Assembly (NCBI GenBank): GCA_947456995.1
Contig: CANGVB010000042.1
Span: 1 to 12,391, forward strand
Reading direction: 5' to 3'
Origin: Bryobacteraceae bacterium
GTDB lineage: Bacteria; Acidobacteriota; Terriglobia; Bryobacterales; Bryobacteraceae
Length of the DNA: 12,391 bases
Part shown: positions 1 to 8,614 of the stretch, piece by piece
Layout: each line of letters starts with the position of its first letter
Numbering within the stretch: the stretch's first letter is position 1
The notes under the pieces: model-generated
Told to the model about the DNA's origin: nothing
What the model saw: only the letters and a program-made list of their open reading frames with translations
Databases searched by the model: none
Position numbers and translations under genes: made by a program

Positions 1-162
1 CGAGGTACCATCCCGCCCCTCCGCCCGCCCGATCCACTCAGGTCGCAACTATGGTCCGCCTCCATCTTCAGCAAGCCCACTCCTTTTCAGCCCACACTAC
101 CGTTTGGCGACCTGCACGGACTCAGGAGCACTAGACGCCTCTCGCTGGTTTAAGCTAAAGCT

Positions 163-369
163 ATGAGCAGCCAAACGAGCCAATTGCTTGAGGCATTCGA
201 CGCTTTGCCGACGGAAGAACAGCGAGCCTTTACCGCCGAGTTCCTCCGGCGCGCGATCCCATTCGATTCCGGCCCACTGGACGACGAAGAAACAGCCCGT
301 GCAGCCGACGAAATCTTCCGCATGCTGGACGTAGAGGCGACGGACGAAAATGACGCCTATCCGCGGTGA
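163..369 (+). CDS. MazE-like antitoxin of a type II toxin-antitoxin pair
   Basis: A 68-residue acidic protein, probably the antitoxin that neutralises the MazF/PemK-type toxin encoded next to it. Its C-terminal half is rich in Asp and Glu (from about residue 39, DDEETARAADE) and the rest looks helical. The opening, QLLEAFDALPTEEQRAF, resembles the N-termini of small addiction-module antitoxins that precede PemK-like toxins. I see no clear AbrB or ribbon-helix-helix DNA-binding motif. The assignment therefore rests on position: its stop codon lies 20 bp inside the toxin gene, the usual translational coupling of such pairs. No convincing Shine-Dalgarno precedes ATG 163. Being paired with a toxin, it is likely autoregulated, but no operator could be identified. 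It could also be an unrelated small protein. Confidence 0.75.
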   Translation: MSSQTSQLLEAFDALPTEEQRAFTAEFLRRAIPFDSGPLDDEETARAADEIFRMLDVEATDENDAYPR

Positions 370-661
370 GGTTTGGCTATGGGACCTTGGTATGGTCGAG
401 AAGGTCCGGCCCGCTCTAGTCATGAGTGTCAGTTATGGGGACCTCGATCGAGCCCTGATAACGGTCGTTCCTCACACCACCAGTCTGCGCGGTTCGCAAT
501 TTGAAATCACGGTTCCTGTTGCGTTTTTAAAGCCGGGTGCCTTTCTCGTGCAAAATGTCGCAACCTATCCTTCGGTTCGGGCAATCCGCAGGCTTGGTGT
601 CTTGAAAGAAGATCAGATTGGCCTTGTTGGCAATGGCTTGCTCCGGTGGCTCGGATATTAA
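350..661 (+). CDS. MazF/PemK-family endoribonuclease toxin
   Basis: A 103-residue toxin of the MazF/PemK family, whose members cleave single-stranded RNA (usually mRNA) at short motifs to arrest growth. The family pattern is intact: RGEVWLWDLG at 5-14, KVRPALVMS at 18-26 (the basic/proline loop near the active site), VVPHTTSLRGS at 39-49, KPGAFLVQNVAT at 61-72, and a C-terminal region ending RRLGVLKEDQ...LLRWLGY. Length is normal and there is no frameshift, so it should be functional. ATG 350 was chosen because it sits just before the conserved RGEVW strand and overlaps the upstream antitoxin by 20 bp. The cleavage sequence cannot be read from the protein. Confidence 0.92.
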   Translation: MTPIRGEVWLWDLGMVEKVRPALVMSVSYGDLDRALITVVPHTTSLRGSQFEITVPVAFLKPGAFLVQNVATYPSVRAIRRLGVLKEDQIGLVGNGLLRWLGY

Positions 662-684
662 GTTTTGGTCCGCTAGGTGTCATT

Positions 685-759
685 TCACATAATCTGGATC
701 TGCGGGTCAGCCTTTAGATGCCAAAGTGCCGCATGGGTATCGGCAATGAGAGAACTCAA
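685..759 (-). pseudogene. Truncated VapC (PIN-domain toxin) remnant
   Basis: On the - strand a TTG at 757-759 begins a 24-codon frame, SSLIADTHAALWHLKADPQ, ending at TGA 685-687. The segment LIADTHAALWHLKADP closely matches the N-terminus of VapC-type PIN-domain toxins (hydrophobic strand, first catalytic Asp, then THxxLWxL). A full PIN domain has about 130 residues, so over 80% is missing. The rest could not be found further along the strand, where the mazF gene lies on the opposite strand. The TTG overlaps the stop of the upstream antitoxin-like frame (TTGA), the usual vapB-vapC junction. This looks like a decayed copy, not a working toxin. The match is short, so chance resemblance cannot be excluded. 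Confidence 0.55.
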
Positions 760-902
760 TCCAGATCGCTCGCACTTACACGCGAAAATTTGGCCCACTT
801 CTCCCGTCGAAGTTCCTTGAAATCTTCTATGGAAATATCGATACCTTCGTCCTTCAAAGGAGGGGGGACACCCTTCCATGAGGCGGCTGCATTACCAGTA
901 TT
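756..902 (-). pseudogene. C-terminal remnant of a VapB-type antitoxin
   Basis: A 48-codon open frame on the - strand with no ATG, bounded upstream by a TAA. It reads ...GIDISIEDFKELRREKWAKF... and ends SASDLD at TGA 756-758. The pattern (I/V)S.EDF.E.RRE.W..F resembles the C-terminal toxin-binding tail of VapB antitoxins, where similar stretches precede the PIN toxin. Its stop overlaps the TTG of the VapC-like fragment by 3 bp in the right order. The N-terminal DNA-binding domain is absent or frameshifted. A different frame upstream starts ATGAGGAGATCT but stops after about 20 codons. A start at an internal TTG would give about 33 residues. I read it as half of a dead TA module, with moderate confidence. 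Confidence 0.45.
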
Positions 903-1150
903 TTAGATCTCCTCATTTCTGACAGATTAAAACCAGTGATTCTTCCCTTGCAAAACATCAGACGAACTGAGTCGCACTTTGTTTGTACTAGACTCGTCAA
1001 CCCGTTCACACCCCGCAAAAAAATTCTTTCTCCTACATTCTAAAGAACTTGTTATCAACCCCAACTCTGACTGCTTCTCCGCCCGTGCTAAATTCGTCCC
1101 GGTTGCGCACTTGCGTCAACTTTATATGTCCCAGCCGGAGGTCTATCCTC
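903..1150. other. Gene-free spacer upstream of the KSRGP protein
   Basis: About 250 bp separating the VapBC-like remnants from the next gene. It is more AT-rich than the flanking genes and contains an A-tract at about 1016-1023. Frames that open here (from 979 and 1049) run in without family-like sequence and are not believed. The promoter for the gene at 1151 is presumably here. I could not find a -35/-10 pair with correct spacing, nor a convincing terminator. Confidence 0.5.
1137..1141 (+). promoter_or_regulatory. Shine-Dalgarno deciding the start at 1151
   Basis: GGAGG ends 9 bases before ATG 1151. It is one of the two clear ribosome-binding sites in the window and argues for a start at 1151 over the upstream in-frame ATG at 1049. 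Confidence 0.75.
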
Positions 1151-1735
1151 ATGTCTCAAGAATCTACTCAGCTGACCGCTAGCCGCCAGGGCCAGCGCCG
1201 CATGACTACCGAAAAACAGCGTGAATCCGCACGCATCAATGGCCGTAAATCCCGTGGCCCAATCACAGTCGAAGGTAAGCTTCGCAATCGTCTCAATGGC
1301 TTCAAACACGGTGCCTACTCCGAGTCTTCTCTCATCCTTCCCGAAGATCAAAAACGCTTTAATGCCATCTTTCAGGACTACATCGAAAACTACAAGCCAT
1401 CCACTGAGCTCGAACTCGAACTCATTGAACAAATGGTCTCCTCTTCCTGGCGCCGCCGCAGGCACGCCGCCATGCTCCATCAATACTGGAATAAAGCCAT
1501 CAGCGACGTTGCTGTCCTCCCCGGAAACGACGCTCTCAGCCCCACCGCCCTCGCAGCCAAAGCCTTTGAGAAACTCCTCGCCGATCGTGCTCCCATCCAT
1601 ATTCTCGATCTGGCAGAACAACGCGAAGGACGCAGATTCGGCAATGCTTCCCGCAACTTCCGCCAGGAGCAGAAATGGCGCGAACAATCGCAGAACAACC
1701 TCAAACCGGACTTCGACCTAAACCTAATCCCCTGA
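1151..1735 (+). CDS. Hypothetical protein with NGxKSRGPxTxEGK...KHG motif
   Basis: A 194-residue protein of unknown function. Residues 27-54 carry a strongly basic, well-known motif: NGRKSRGP at 30-37, EGK at 41-43, and N..KHG at 49-54. Proteins with this N-terminal block are common, often multicopy, in Acidobacteria and Planctomycetes, and remain uncharacterised. After it comes an acidic/helical stretch (LPEDQKRF, 63-70; STELELELIEQ, 84-94) and then W-R-R-R-R at 100-104, a further family trait (helix ending WR.RR). The C-terminal third is rich in Gln, Arg and Asn. There is no signal peptide or membrane segment. Start 1151 was chosen for its Shine-Dalgarno; the 34 extra residues upstream look non-coding. 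The basic block suggests nucleic-acid binding, but this is inference only. The gene ends 25 bp before homoserine dehydrogenase and may be cotranscribed with it. Confidence 0.82.
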   Translation: MSQESTQLTASRQGQRRMTTEKQRESARINGRKSRGPITVEGKLRNRLNGFKHGAYSESSLILPEDQKRFNAIFQDYIENYKPSTELELELIEQMVSSSWRRRRHAAMLHQYWNKAISDVAVLPGNDALSPTALAAKAFEKLLADRAPIHILDLAEQREGRRFGNASRNFRQEQKWREQSQNNLKPDFDLNLIP

Positions 1736-1751
1736 ATCATATAAGGTACCC

Positions 1752-1761
1752 TAAAGCTTTA
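1752..1761. repeat. 10-bp perfect palindrome at the hom start codon
   Basis: TAAAGCTTTA is a perfect inverted repeat whose last base is the A of the hom ATG. GGTACC, another small palindrome, lies just upstream at 1745-1750. It might be a small operator or occlude initiation, or it may be chance. Confidence 0.3.
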
Positions 1762-3065
1762 TGAAACCTGTTCGCATCGGCATTATCGGCTCCGGAAACG
1801 TCGGCTCCGGTACTCTTCAAATCCTCGCTTCTAACTCGTCAGAGCTCCAGGCCAAACTCGGCTTCCCGCTCACTGTCACCGCTGTTTCCAGCCGAAACAT
1901 TCTTACCAAAAATGTTTCAGACTTTCCCTCTGGTGCCCTCCTCACAGACCGTTGGACCGACGTTGTCCATTCCGATCAAGTCGATATCGTTTGCGAACTC
2001 ATCGGCGGCACTACCACTGCCCTCGAAGCCATCGAAGCCGCCCTCAAAGCAGGCAAACCCGTCGTCACCGCCAACAAAGAACTCATGGCTCTCAAAGGGG
2101 CAGAACTCCTCGACCTCGCCACAGCCAACGGCACCACAATCCACATGGAAGCCTCCGTCGCCGGTGGCATCCCCATCCACGCCGTCCTTCGCGAAGGCAT
2201 CTCTGCCGATTCCATCGAAGCCTTCTTCGGCATCTTGAATGGCACCTCCAATTACATCCTTACTGAGATTGAATCGAAAGGCACCGCCTTCGCAGACGTC
2301 CTCGCCGAAGCCCAGCGCCTCGGCTACGCCGAAGCCGACCCCACCGCCGACGTCGAAGGCTACGACGCCCGCTCGAAGCTCGCTCTTCTCTCGCAACTCG
2401 CCTTCGGCCAGCACGTCAACCCAACCGAGATCTATTGCGAAGGCATCAGCCGTATCACTCCCTTCGATTTTGAATACGCACACACGCTCGGCCATACCAT
2501 CCGCCTCATCTGCGCCGCTCGCACAACCAGCGCCGGCCTTGCCCTCTCTGTCCGTCCCACCCTCATCCCCAAGTCCACCATTCTCGCCAGTGTCCTCGGC
2601 GCATACAACGCGATCTGGATTCGTGGTGCTGCCGGACAAGACACCTTCTATTACGGCCGCGGCGCTGGCCCCCTCCCCACCGGGGTCGCTGTTGTCTCTG
2701 ACATCATGCGCGCTGCCCGCGATCTGAAGTCTGGTGCCAGCCTCCGCGTCTCACCCTTCAGCTTCCAAAAGCTCAAGCAGGCCACCCTCGCCTCCGCTGA
2801 CGATTTCACCTCCGGCTATTACCTCCGCTTCCGCGTCAAAGACGCGACAGGCATCATCGCCACACTCGGCAAAATCCTCGCGAGCAACGGCATCTCCATC
2901 GACGCTGTCCTCCAGCTTCCGTCCGACGACAAAGCCAACCTCCCCTTTGTCATCACAGTAGAACCCGCCCGCGAAGCCGCCATCCGCGCTGCCCTCATCG
3001 AAATGCGCTCTCTCGATTTCCTCGTAGAAGAGCCCCTCGCACTTCCGCTCGAAAAAGGCCTCTAA
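1761..3065 (+). CDS. hom: Homoserine dehydrogenase with C-terminal ACT domain
   Basis: Reduces L-aspartate-4-semialdehyde to L-homoserine with NAD(P)H, the branch step towards threonine and methionine, in the cytoplasm. The 434 residues show an N-terminal Rossmann fold (IGIIGSGNVGSG, 6-17), TANKELMA (103-110, with Lys106 in the catalytic set), the EASVAGGIP and GILNGTSNYIL substrate-domain motifs (130-138, 157-167), and the full family signature GYAEADPTADVEGYDARSK (188-206). Glu191, Asp202 and Lys206 align with catalytic residues of the yeast enzyme. A C-terminal ACT domain (about 353-425) suggests feedback inhibition, typically by threonine. Length is standard for the monofunctional ACT-containing form; there is no fused aspartokinase. 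Only a weak AAGG (1743-1746) precedes ATG 1761. The stop TAA overlaps the next start (TAATG), so it probably heads an operon with the TPR and sulfatase genes. Confidence 0.97.
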   Translation: MKPVRIGIIGSGNVGSGTLQILASNSSELQAKLGFPLTVTAVSSRNILTKNVSDFPSGALLTDRWTDVVHSDQVDIVCELIGGTTTALEAIEAALKAGKPVVTANKELMALKGAELLDLATANGTTIHMEASVAGGIPIHAVLREGISADSIEAFFGILNGTSNYILTEIESKGTAFADVLAEAQRLGYAEADPTADVEGYDARSKLALLSQLAFGQHVNPTEIYCEGISRITPFDFEYAHTLGHTIRLICAARTTSAGLALSVRPTLIPKSTILASVLGAYNAIWIRGAAGQDTFYYGRGAGPLPTGVAVVSDIMRAARDLKSGASLRVSPFSFQKLKQATLASADDFTSGYYLRFRVKDATGIIATLGKILASNGISIDAVLQLPSDDKANLPFVITVEPAREAAIRAALIEMRSLDFLVEEPLALPLEKGL

Positions 3066-4197
3066 TGCTTCACCTGCTTCTCACACTTGCTTTTGCCGTG
3101 CCACCCATCGCCCCGGATATCCTCCGGGGCTTTGACCATGGCAACAACATCGAGTACGACGAAGCTCTAACCGTCTTTCAGCGTGCCGCCGCAAAGGACC
3201 CCACCAACCCCCACTGCCAGAACTACATCGCTCAAACCATCCTCTATCGCGCCATGCTAAAGGCAGGCGCCCTCGAATCAGAGCTCGTCTCTGGCACTAA
3301 TCCTTTCCTCCGGCGCGAACGCATGAACCCCACCGAAGCAGAACACTCAGGCTTCGACAATGCCGTCAATTCCGCCTTCAGTCTCGCTCAGGCCCGCATC
3401 GCGAAAAACCCCAAAGACGCTTACGCCCTTTACTCCATTGCGATCACTTACGGCCTGCGCGCCAACTATAGCTTCCTCGTCCGCAAGGCCTGGCTCGATG
3501 CGCTTAAAGATTCCACTGCCTCCCGCAAGCATGCCCAGCTTGCAATCGATGCCGACCCCACATATATCGACGCCAAAATCATCCTTGGCCTCCACGATTA
3601 CATTGTCGGCAGCCTCTCCTGGACTTACAAAGTAATGGGCTTCCTCGCCGGCATCCGGGGAGACCGCGACGGCGGCATCCGCACTCTCGAAGAAGTCGCC
3701 GCCAAAGGTGTCAACAATCGCTCCGATGCCAAGGTCCTTCTCGCTGCCATCTATCGCCGCGAAAAACGCTCAGCCCAGGCCGTGCCGCTTCTCGAAGGCC
3801 TCATCGCATCCTATCCCCGCAACTACCTCTTCCGCATCGAACTCGCCCACATGTATGCCGATCTGGGCGAACGCGACAAAGCCCTCCTCCAGCTCAACTC
3901 CGTCTCAGGCATCCAGCCCGAAAAGCTCGCCTACCTCAAAGGCAATCTGCTCTTCTGGTTCGACGAATACGACAAGGCCATCCCTGAACTCCAACGCGCC
4001 GTCACAGCCCGCGACCGTCTCGACCTCAACACCGCCATCATGGCCTGCCTCCGCCTCGGCCAAACCCTCAACCTCCTCGATCGCCACAAAGAAGCCATTG
4101 TTGCCTACAAACACGGCATCGCTCTTGCACCTGATAGCGAACTCGCCAAAGAATGCCAGCGCTACGCAAGCCGTCCCTACAAAAGGAACCGAATCGT

Positions 4198-4201
<4 letters not shown>
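3065..4201 (+). CDS. Exported tetratricopeptide-repeat protein
   Basis: A 378-residue TPR protein of unknown partner. The first 18 residues (MLHLLLTLAFAVPPIAPD) look like a short signal sequence or N-terminal anchor, so it probably acts outside the cytoplasm. TPR-like helical pairs are visible at about 25-48 (EYDEALTVFQRAAAKDPTN), 113-165, 221-252, 254-287, 289-315 and 327-357 (EAIVAYKHGIALAPDSEL). Between them, at 176-200 (LHDYIVGSLSWTYKVMGFLAGIRG), is a hydrophobic segment that could be a buried helix or membrane-associated. The ATG overlaps the hom stop by one base (TAATG), and its own stop overlaps the sulfatase start (ATGA), so all three should be translated from one message. TPR arrays bind proteins, and a scaffold role for the exported sulfatase is a guess from context only. 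No catalytic motif was seen. Confidence 0.88.
4183..4187 (+). promoter_or_regulatory. Shine-Dalgarno deciding the sulfatase start
   Basis: AAGGA lies 10 bases before ATG 4198, inside the end of the TPR gene. It supports a start at 4198 over the in-frame ATG at 4153, which would place 15 extra residues before a normal twin-arginine signal. Confidence 0.7.
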
Positions 4202-5598
<1,397 letters not shown>

Positions 5599-6310
5599 AC
5601 ACCCCGGCACTGGCCCCCAATTCGCTCAGCAGAAAACCGCCAAGCGGCAACACCTGCATCCCGTGCAGGCCGATAAAGTGAGAGATCCTCAGGTCCCCGG
5701 CTTCCTTACTCCAGTTGAAGAAAGGAATCCCGGGGCCTCCGTCTTTGAGCCCAACCGTATGCGCCATCGATGAGGCCATGTAGCCCCCTTCGAGACTCGC
5801 CAGCACGGCCATCAGAACACCCAGCCGACACCCCCAAAGTGCCCCGGCCGGCATCGGTGCTGCACTGGTGAAAAACCACCACAGCAGCACCACCAGCAGT
5901 ATCGTATTCAGGGCGATCATGATTCCCATGACGCTAAACAGCGTGGCGTTAAAGCCCGTTGAAATATTGAAGTGGCTGCGCTCACCGCGCAATGCCTGAC
6001 CACAAATCGCAACGTTTTCGAGCACCATCACAAGGCTCGCAATCGTGCCCAGACTCGAGCGCGCCACAATCGGCGCCTCGACATAGTTGAGTAACCAGCC
6101 GAGCGTCCATAAGTAAATGGCGCCGGAGATGAGAAATTTAGCCGGCTTCAACCAGATGTTGACCCCAAGCAGTTCCCGTTGGTCAAAATACATCGCCACA
6201 ATCACAGCCGCCAGGACAATCCAGTGCAACATACCAAACAGCCCGCAGGCCTGGCTGCCGTCGCGCGCCCGCTCAAACCATACCAGCGGATTCAGGCTCC
6301 AGTGTCCCAT

Positions 6311-7462
6311 CTATCCGTACACCAGCCGTCCGCCCAGCCAGGTGCGTTCCACTTTGATCTCTTTGGTATTTTTGTCGAACGAGAACTCCACCAGATCGGC
6401 TCGTTCTCCGGGGTTCAATCCGCGCATACGTCCCCCCACTCTACCAACTCGCGCCGCGTTGGTTGTGGCCATCGTTACCGCCTCGCGCAGGCTCAAGCCC
6501 ACCATCTGCATCAGGTAAGAAACGCCAACATCCATCTTGAGCGCCGAACCAGCCAGTTGATTGCCACCCCGCAGCGTCACCCGGTCTCCCGGATGCAGTG
6601 TAACTTCAATCTCGCCAAGTGCATATTCCCCCGGTGCGCAGCCTGCCGGCATTACTGCATCCGTAACCAGTACAGACCGTTCAAGCCCCTTGGCCCGAAT
6701 AGCCACCTTCAAAAAATTCGCCGGCACATGAATTCCATCGGCAATAAAGCTCGCCGACAGTTTGTCTTCAGCCAACTGGTCCCAGATGTAATTCGGATGT
6801 CGCGGCAAGACCGCATGCGAACCGTTGCCCAGGTGAGTCGACATCGTCGCCCCAGCTTTCACCGCATCGGCAATCTGTTGTGTCGTCGCCTTGGTGTGGC
6901 CAATGCTCACAACCACACCTTCGCCAACTACGTGTTCAATCAGTTTGGTCGTACCCTCATACTCGGGCGACAAAGTGAGCAGACGAATATGCCCTTCGGC
7001 CGCACCCTGCATCCGCTTCCATTCCTCGATCTGAGGCGGCCGGCATTGTGCTACCGGATGCGCCCCACGCGGCCCGGTTTCTGCCGAGATGAACGGCCCC
7101 TCAGCATGGATCGCCTCAAATGCATCCCCCTCCGGCAATTCACGCTTGGCCTTAACGATGTTCCGGAACGCCGCCTGCATGTCAGCCTCAGAGCCCGTAA
7201 TCACCGTCGGGTAGATCCGGGTAACACCGGTTGCGAACTGTTCACGGATGGATCGGCCAATGTCTTCGAGCGAAGAATTGCCCGAGCAATAGTCGACACC
7301 AGCAAATCCGTTCACCTGAAGATCAATGAATCCAGGAGCAATCCAGGTATCGATCTGATCGGTCGGCCCTACCCAATCGTCCACCGCTTCAATCGCCACA
7401 CCAAATTCAACGCGGATGGGTTCTCCGGTACGGTAATCAAAGCCAAAACATTTTGTTCGCAT
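6311..7462 (-). CDS. nagA: NagA-type N-acetylglucosamine-6-phosphate deacetylase
   Basis: A 383-residue amidohydrolase that most resembles NagA, which deacetylates GlcNAc-6-phosphate in amino-sugar and cell-wall recycling. Landmarks are PGFIDLQVNGFAG (43-55), HAEGPF (119-124, Glu121 a metal ligand), GHT (188-190, His189), THL (209-211, His210), ADGIHV (241-246, His245) and TDAV (267-270, catalytic Asp268). All catalytic and metal residues are therefore present. One loop departs from the family: after THL, characterised NagA has (Y/F)NAM, whereas here it is GNGSHAVLPRHPN (212-224). The RGAH (132-135) replaces the usual KGAH. The true substrate may be another N-acetylated sugar, so the gene symbol is tentative. 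The start at 7462 has only a weak AAGGTG at a distance of 13. The membrane-protein gene follows immediately. Confidence 0.85.
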   Translation of the reverse strand: MRTKCFGFDYRTGEPIRVEFGVAIEAVDDWVGPTDQIDTWIAPGFIDLQVNGFAGVDYCSGNSSLEDIGRSIREQFATGVTRIYPTVITGSEADMQAAFRNIVKAKRELPEGDAFEAIHAEGPFISAETGPRGAHPVAQCRPPQIEEWKRMQGAAEGHIRLLTLSPEYEGTTKLIEHVVGEGVVVSIGHTKATTQQIADAVKAGATMSTHLGNGSHAVLPRHPNYIWDQLAEDKLSASFIADGIHVPANFLKVAIRAKGLERSVLVTDAVMPAGCAPGEYALGEIEVTLHPGDRVTLRGGNQLAGSALKMDVGVSYLMQMVGLSLREAVTMATTNAARVGRVGGRMRGLNPGERADLVEFSFDKNTKEIKVERTWLGGRLVYG

Positions 7463-7510
7463 TCTGTTTTATTCACACCTTGTCCACAAGCTCAGGCCGC
7501 TAAGCCTATC

Positions 7511-7535
7511 AAAACGCACGAAATAAAAGTCGTGC
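7511..7535 (-). terminator. Possible second weak hairpin after ilvE
   Basis: Six-base arms GCACGA/TCGTGC (7516-7521 and 7530-7535) enclose an 8-base AT-rich loop and are followed, on the - strand, by GTTTTG. This is a weak terminator-like structure. It lies 50-odd bases upstream of nagA, so it could also act in the nagA leader. Confidence 0.3.
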
Positions 7536-7586
7536 AAAAACGCTTCAGCCGCACCTTTTCTCCTTGCCAGAGTCTCGGTGCGGCTG
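7536..7586 (-). terminator. Candidate intrinsic terminator of ilvE
   Basis: A perfect 10-bp GC-rich stem, CAGCCGCACC (7546-7555) with GGTGCGGCTG (7577-7586), closes a 21-base loop. On the - strand it is followed by AAGCG then TTTTT (7536-7540). It sits about 90 bases beyond the ilvE stop, which suits termination. The T-run is short and offset by five bases, so termination may be partial and nagA may still be read through. Confidence 0.4.
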
Positions 7587-7678
7587 CTAAAACTGATCAA
7601 GATCGTCGCTGCTCCCTGACACAGGCTGGAGAATCTCGGGGGAGGTGGCCAGCCGGTGAAGGTGAGCAGCGATTCGAT

Positions 7679-8614
7679 CTATACGACGACGGTTTGGGGA
7701 ACCGGAGTCAGCCAGCCAAACTCATCCGGCAAGCTTCCATCCACAATTCCAAAAAACTTGCTCTGGATCTTTTCTGTAATCGGCCCACGCTTGCCCGAAC
7801 CAATCGTGATTCGGTCAATGCTGCGGATTGGCGATACTTCTGCCGCCGTACCAGTAAAGAAGACTTCGTCGGCAACGTAGAGCAACTCACGCGGGATGCC
7901 CTGCTCGATCACGGTGTAGCCCAGGCTCTTGGCAATTTTGGTGACGCTGTCACGGGTGATACCCGGCAATACGCTCGTTGCGATCGCAGGCGTGTAGATG
8001 ATGCCGTCGCGGATCACAAAGATGTTCTCGCCAGAGCCTTCGCTCACGTAGCCATTCACATCGAGGGCGATGCCTTCGGAGTAGCCGTTGGCCTTGGCTT
8101 CCATGTTGATCAACTGAGAGTTGTTGTAGTTGCCAGCGCTCTTGGCCAGGGCAGGCAGAGTGTTGGGAGCCATACGGTTCCAGCTCGAAACGCATACGTC
8201 AACGCCTTCGGCAATCGCTTCGGGGCCCAGATACTTGCCCCATTCCCAGCAGGCGATGTAGCATTCGGTCGGGTTACCCGTGCCGTTAACGCCAATCACG
8301 CCGTAGCCTCGCAAAACGATGGGACGGAAGTAGCAACTCTTCATCTTGTTCACCTGCACCAGCTCGATCATCGCGTCGGCGATCTGCTGGTGGGTAAACG
8401 CACTCATGTCCATACGGTAGATCTTGGCCGAATCGAACATTCGGCGAACGTGTTCATTCAGGCGAAACACGGCAGGTCCTTGCTTCGTCTCATAACAGCG
8501 AACACCCTCGAAGACGGCGCTCCCGTAGCTGACTACATGGCTAAGGACATGGATCGTTGCATCCTGCCAGTTGATCAGACGTCCGTTGTGCCATATTTTT
8601 TCGGTGGGCTTCAT
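7679..8614 (-). CDS. ilvE: Branched-chain amino-acid aminotransferase
   Basis: PLP-dependent transaminase (fold type IV) that interconverts leucine, isoleucine and valine with their 2-oxo acids, using glutamate/2-oxoglutarate, in the cytoplasm. The 311 residues are close to the E. coli length. Key features are SYGSAVFEGVRCY (29-41), the PLP Schiff-base lysine in LAKSAGNY (Lys158), the family segment GYSEGIALDVNGYVSEGSGENIFV (177-200, Glu192), LPGITRDSV (216-224) and FFTGTAAEVSPI (252-263). Start 8614 matches family N-termini. The longer frame to 9040 would add 142 residues that are only antisense to the M48 gene. Only 24 bp separate this ATG from the divergent M48 start. TATAAT on the - strand lies 6 bases before ATG with no Shine-Dalgarno, so translation may be leaderless. 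It is followed by a candidate terminator. Confidence 0.97.
   Translation of the reverse strand: MKPTEKIWHNGRLINWQDATIHVLSHVVSYGSAVFEGVRCYETKQGPAVFRLNEHVRRMFDSAKIYRMDMSAFTHQQIADAMIELVQVNKMKSCYFRPIVLRGYGVIGVNGTGNPTECYIACWEWGKYLGPEAIAEGVDVCVSSWNRMAPNTLPALAKSAGNYNNSQLINMEAKANGYSEGIALDVNGYVSEGSGENIFVIRDGIIYTPAIATSVLPGITRDSVTKIAKSLGYTVIEQGIPRELLYVADEVFFTGTAAEVSPIRSIDRITIGSGKRGPITEKIQSKFFGIVDGSLPDEFGWLTPVPQTVVV

Noticed and set aside
1..162. Possible partial gene or promoter at the left end
   Set aside because: Short frames on both strands show no family-like sequence, and no spaced -35/-10 pair was convincing.
97..423. 108-residue - strand frame opposite the MazEF pair
   Set aside because: It is antisense to two recognisable genes and has no family-like features.
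718..906. 62-residue + strand frame over the VapBC-like remnants
   Set aside because: It resembles nothing, while the - strand reads as toxin-antitoxin fragments in the correct order.
1049..1150. Earlier start for the KSRGP protein
   Set aside because: The extra 34 residues look non-coding, and a strong GGAGG precedes ATG 1151.
1912..2961. Pro/Ser-rich and Arg/His-rich frames inside hom, on both strands
   Set aside because: Low-complexity frames of this kind are by-products of the C-rich codon use of the real gene.
4153..4197. Earlier start for the sulfatase
   Set aside because: It would put 15 residues before a standard twin-arginine signal. AAGGA and the ATGA overlap support 4198.
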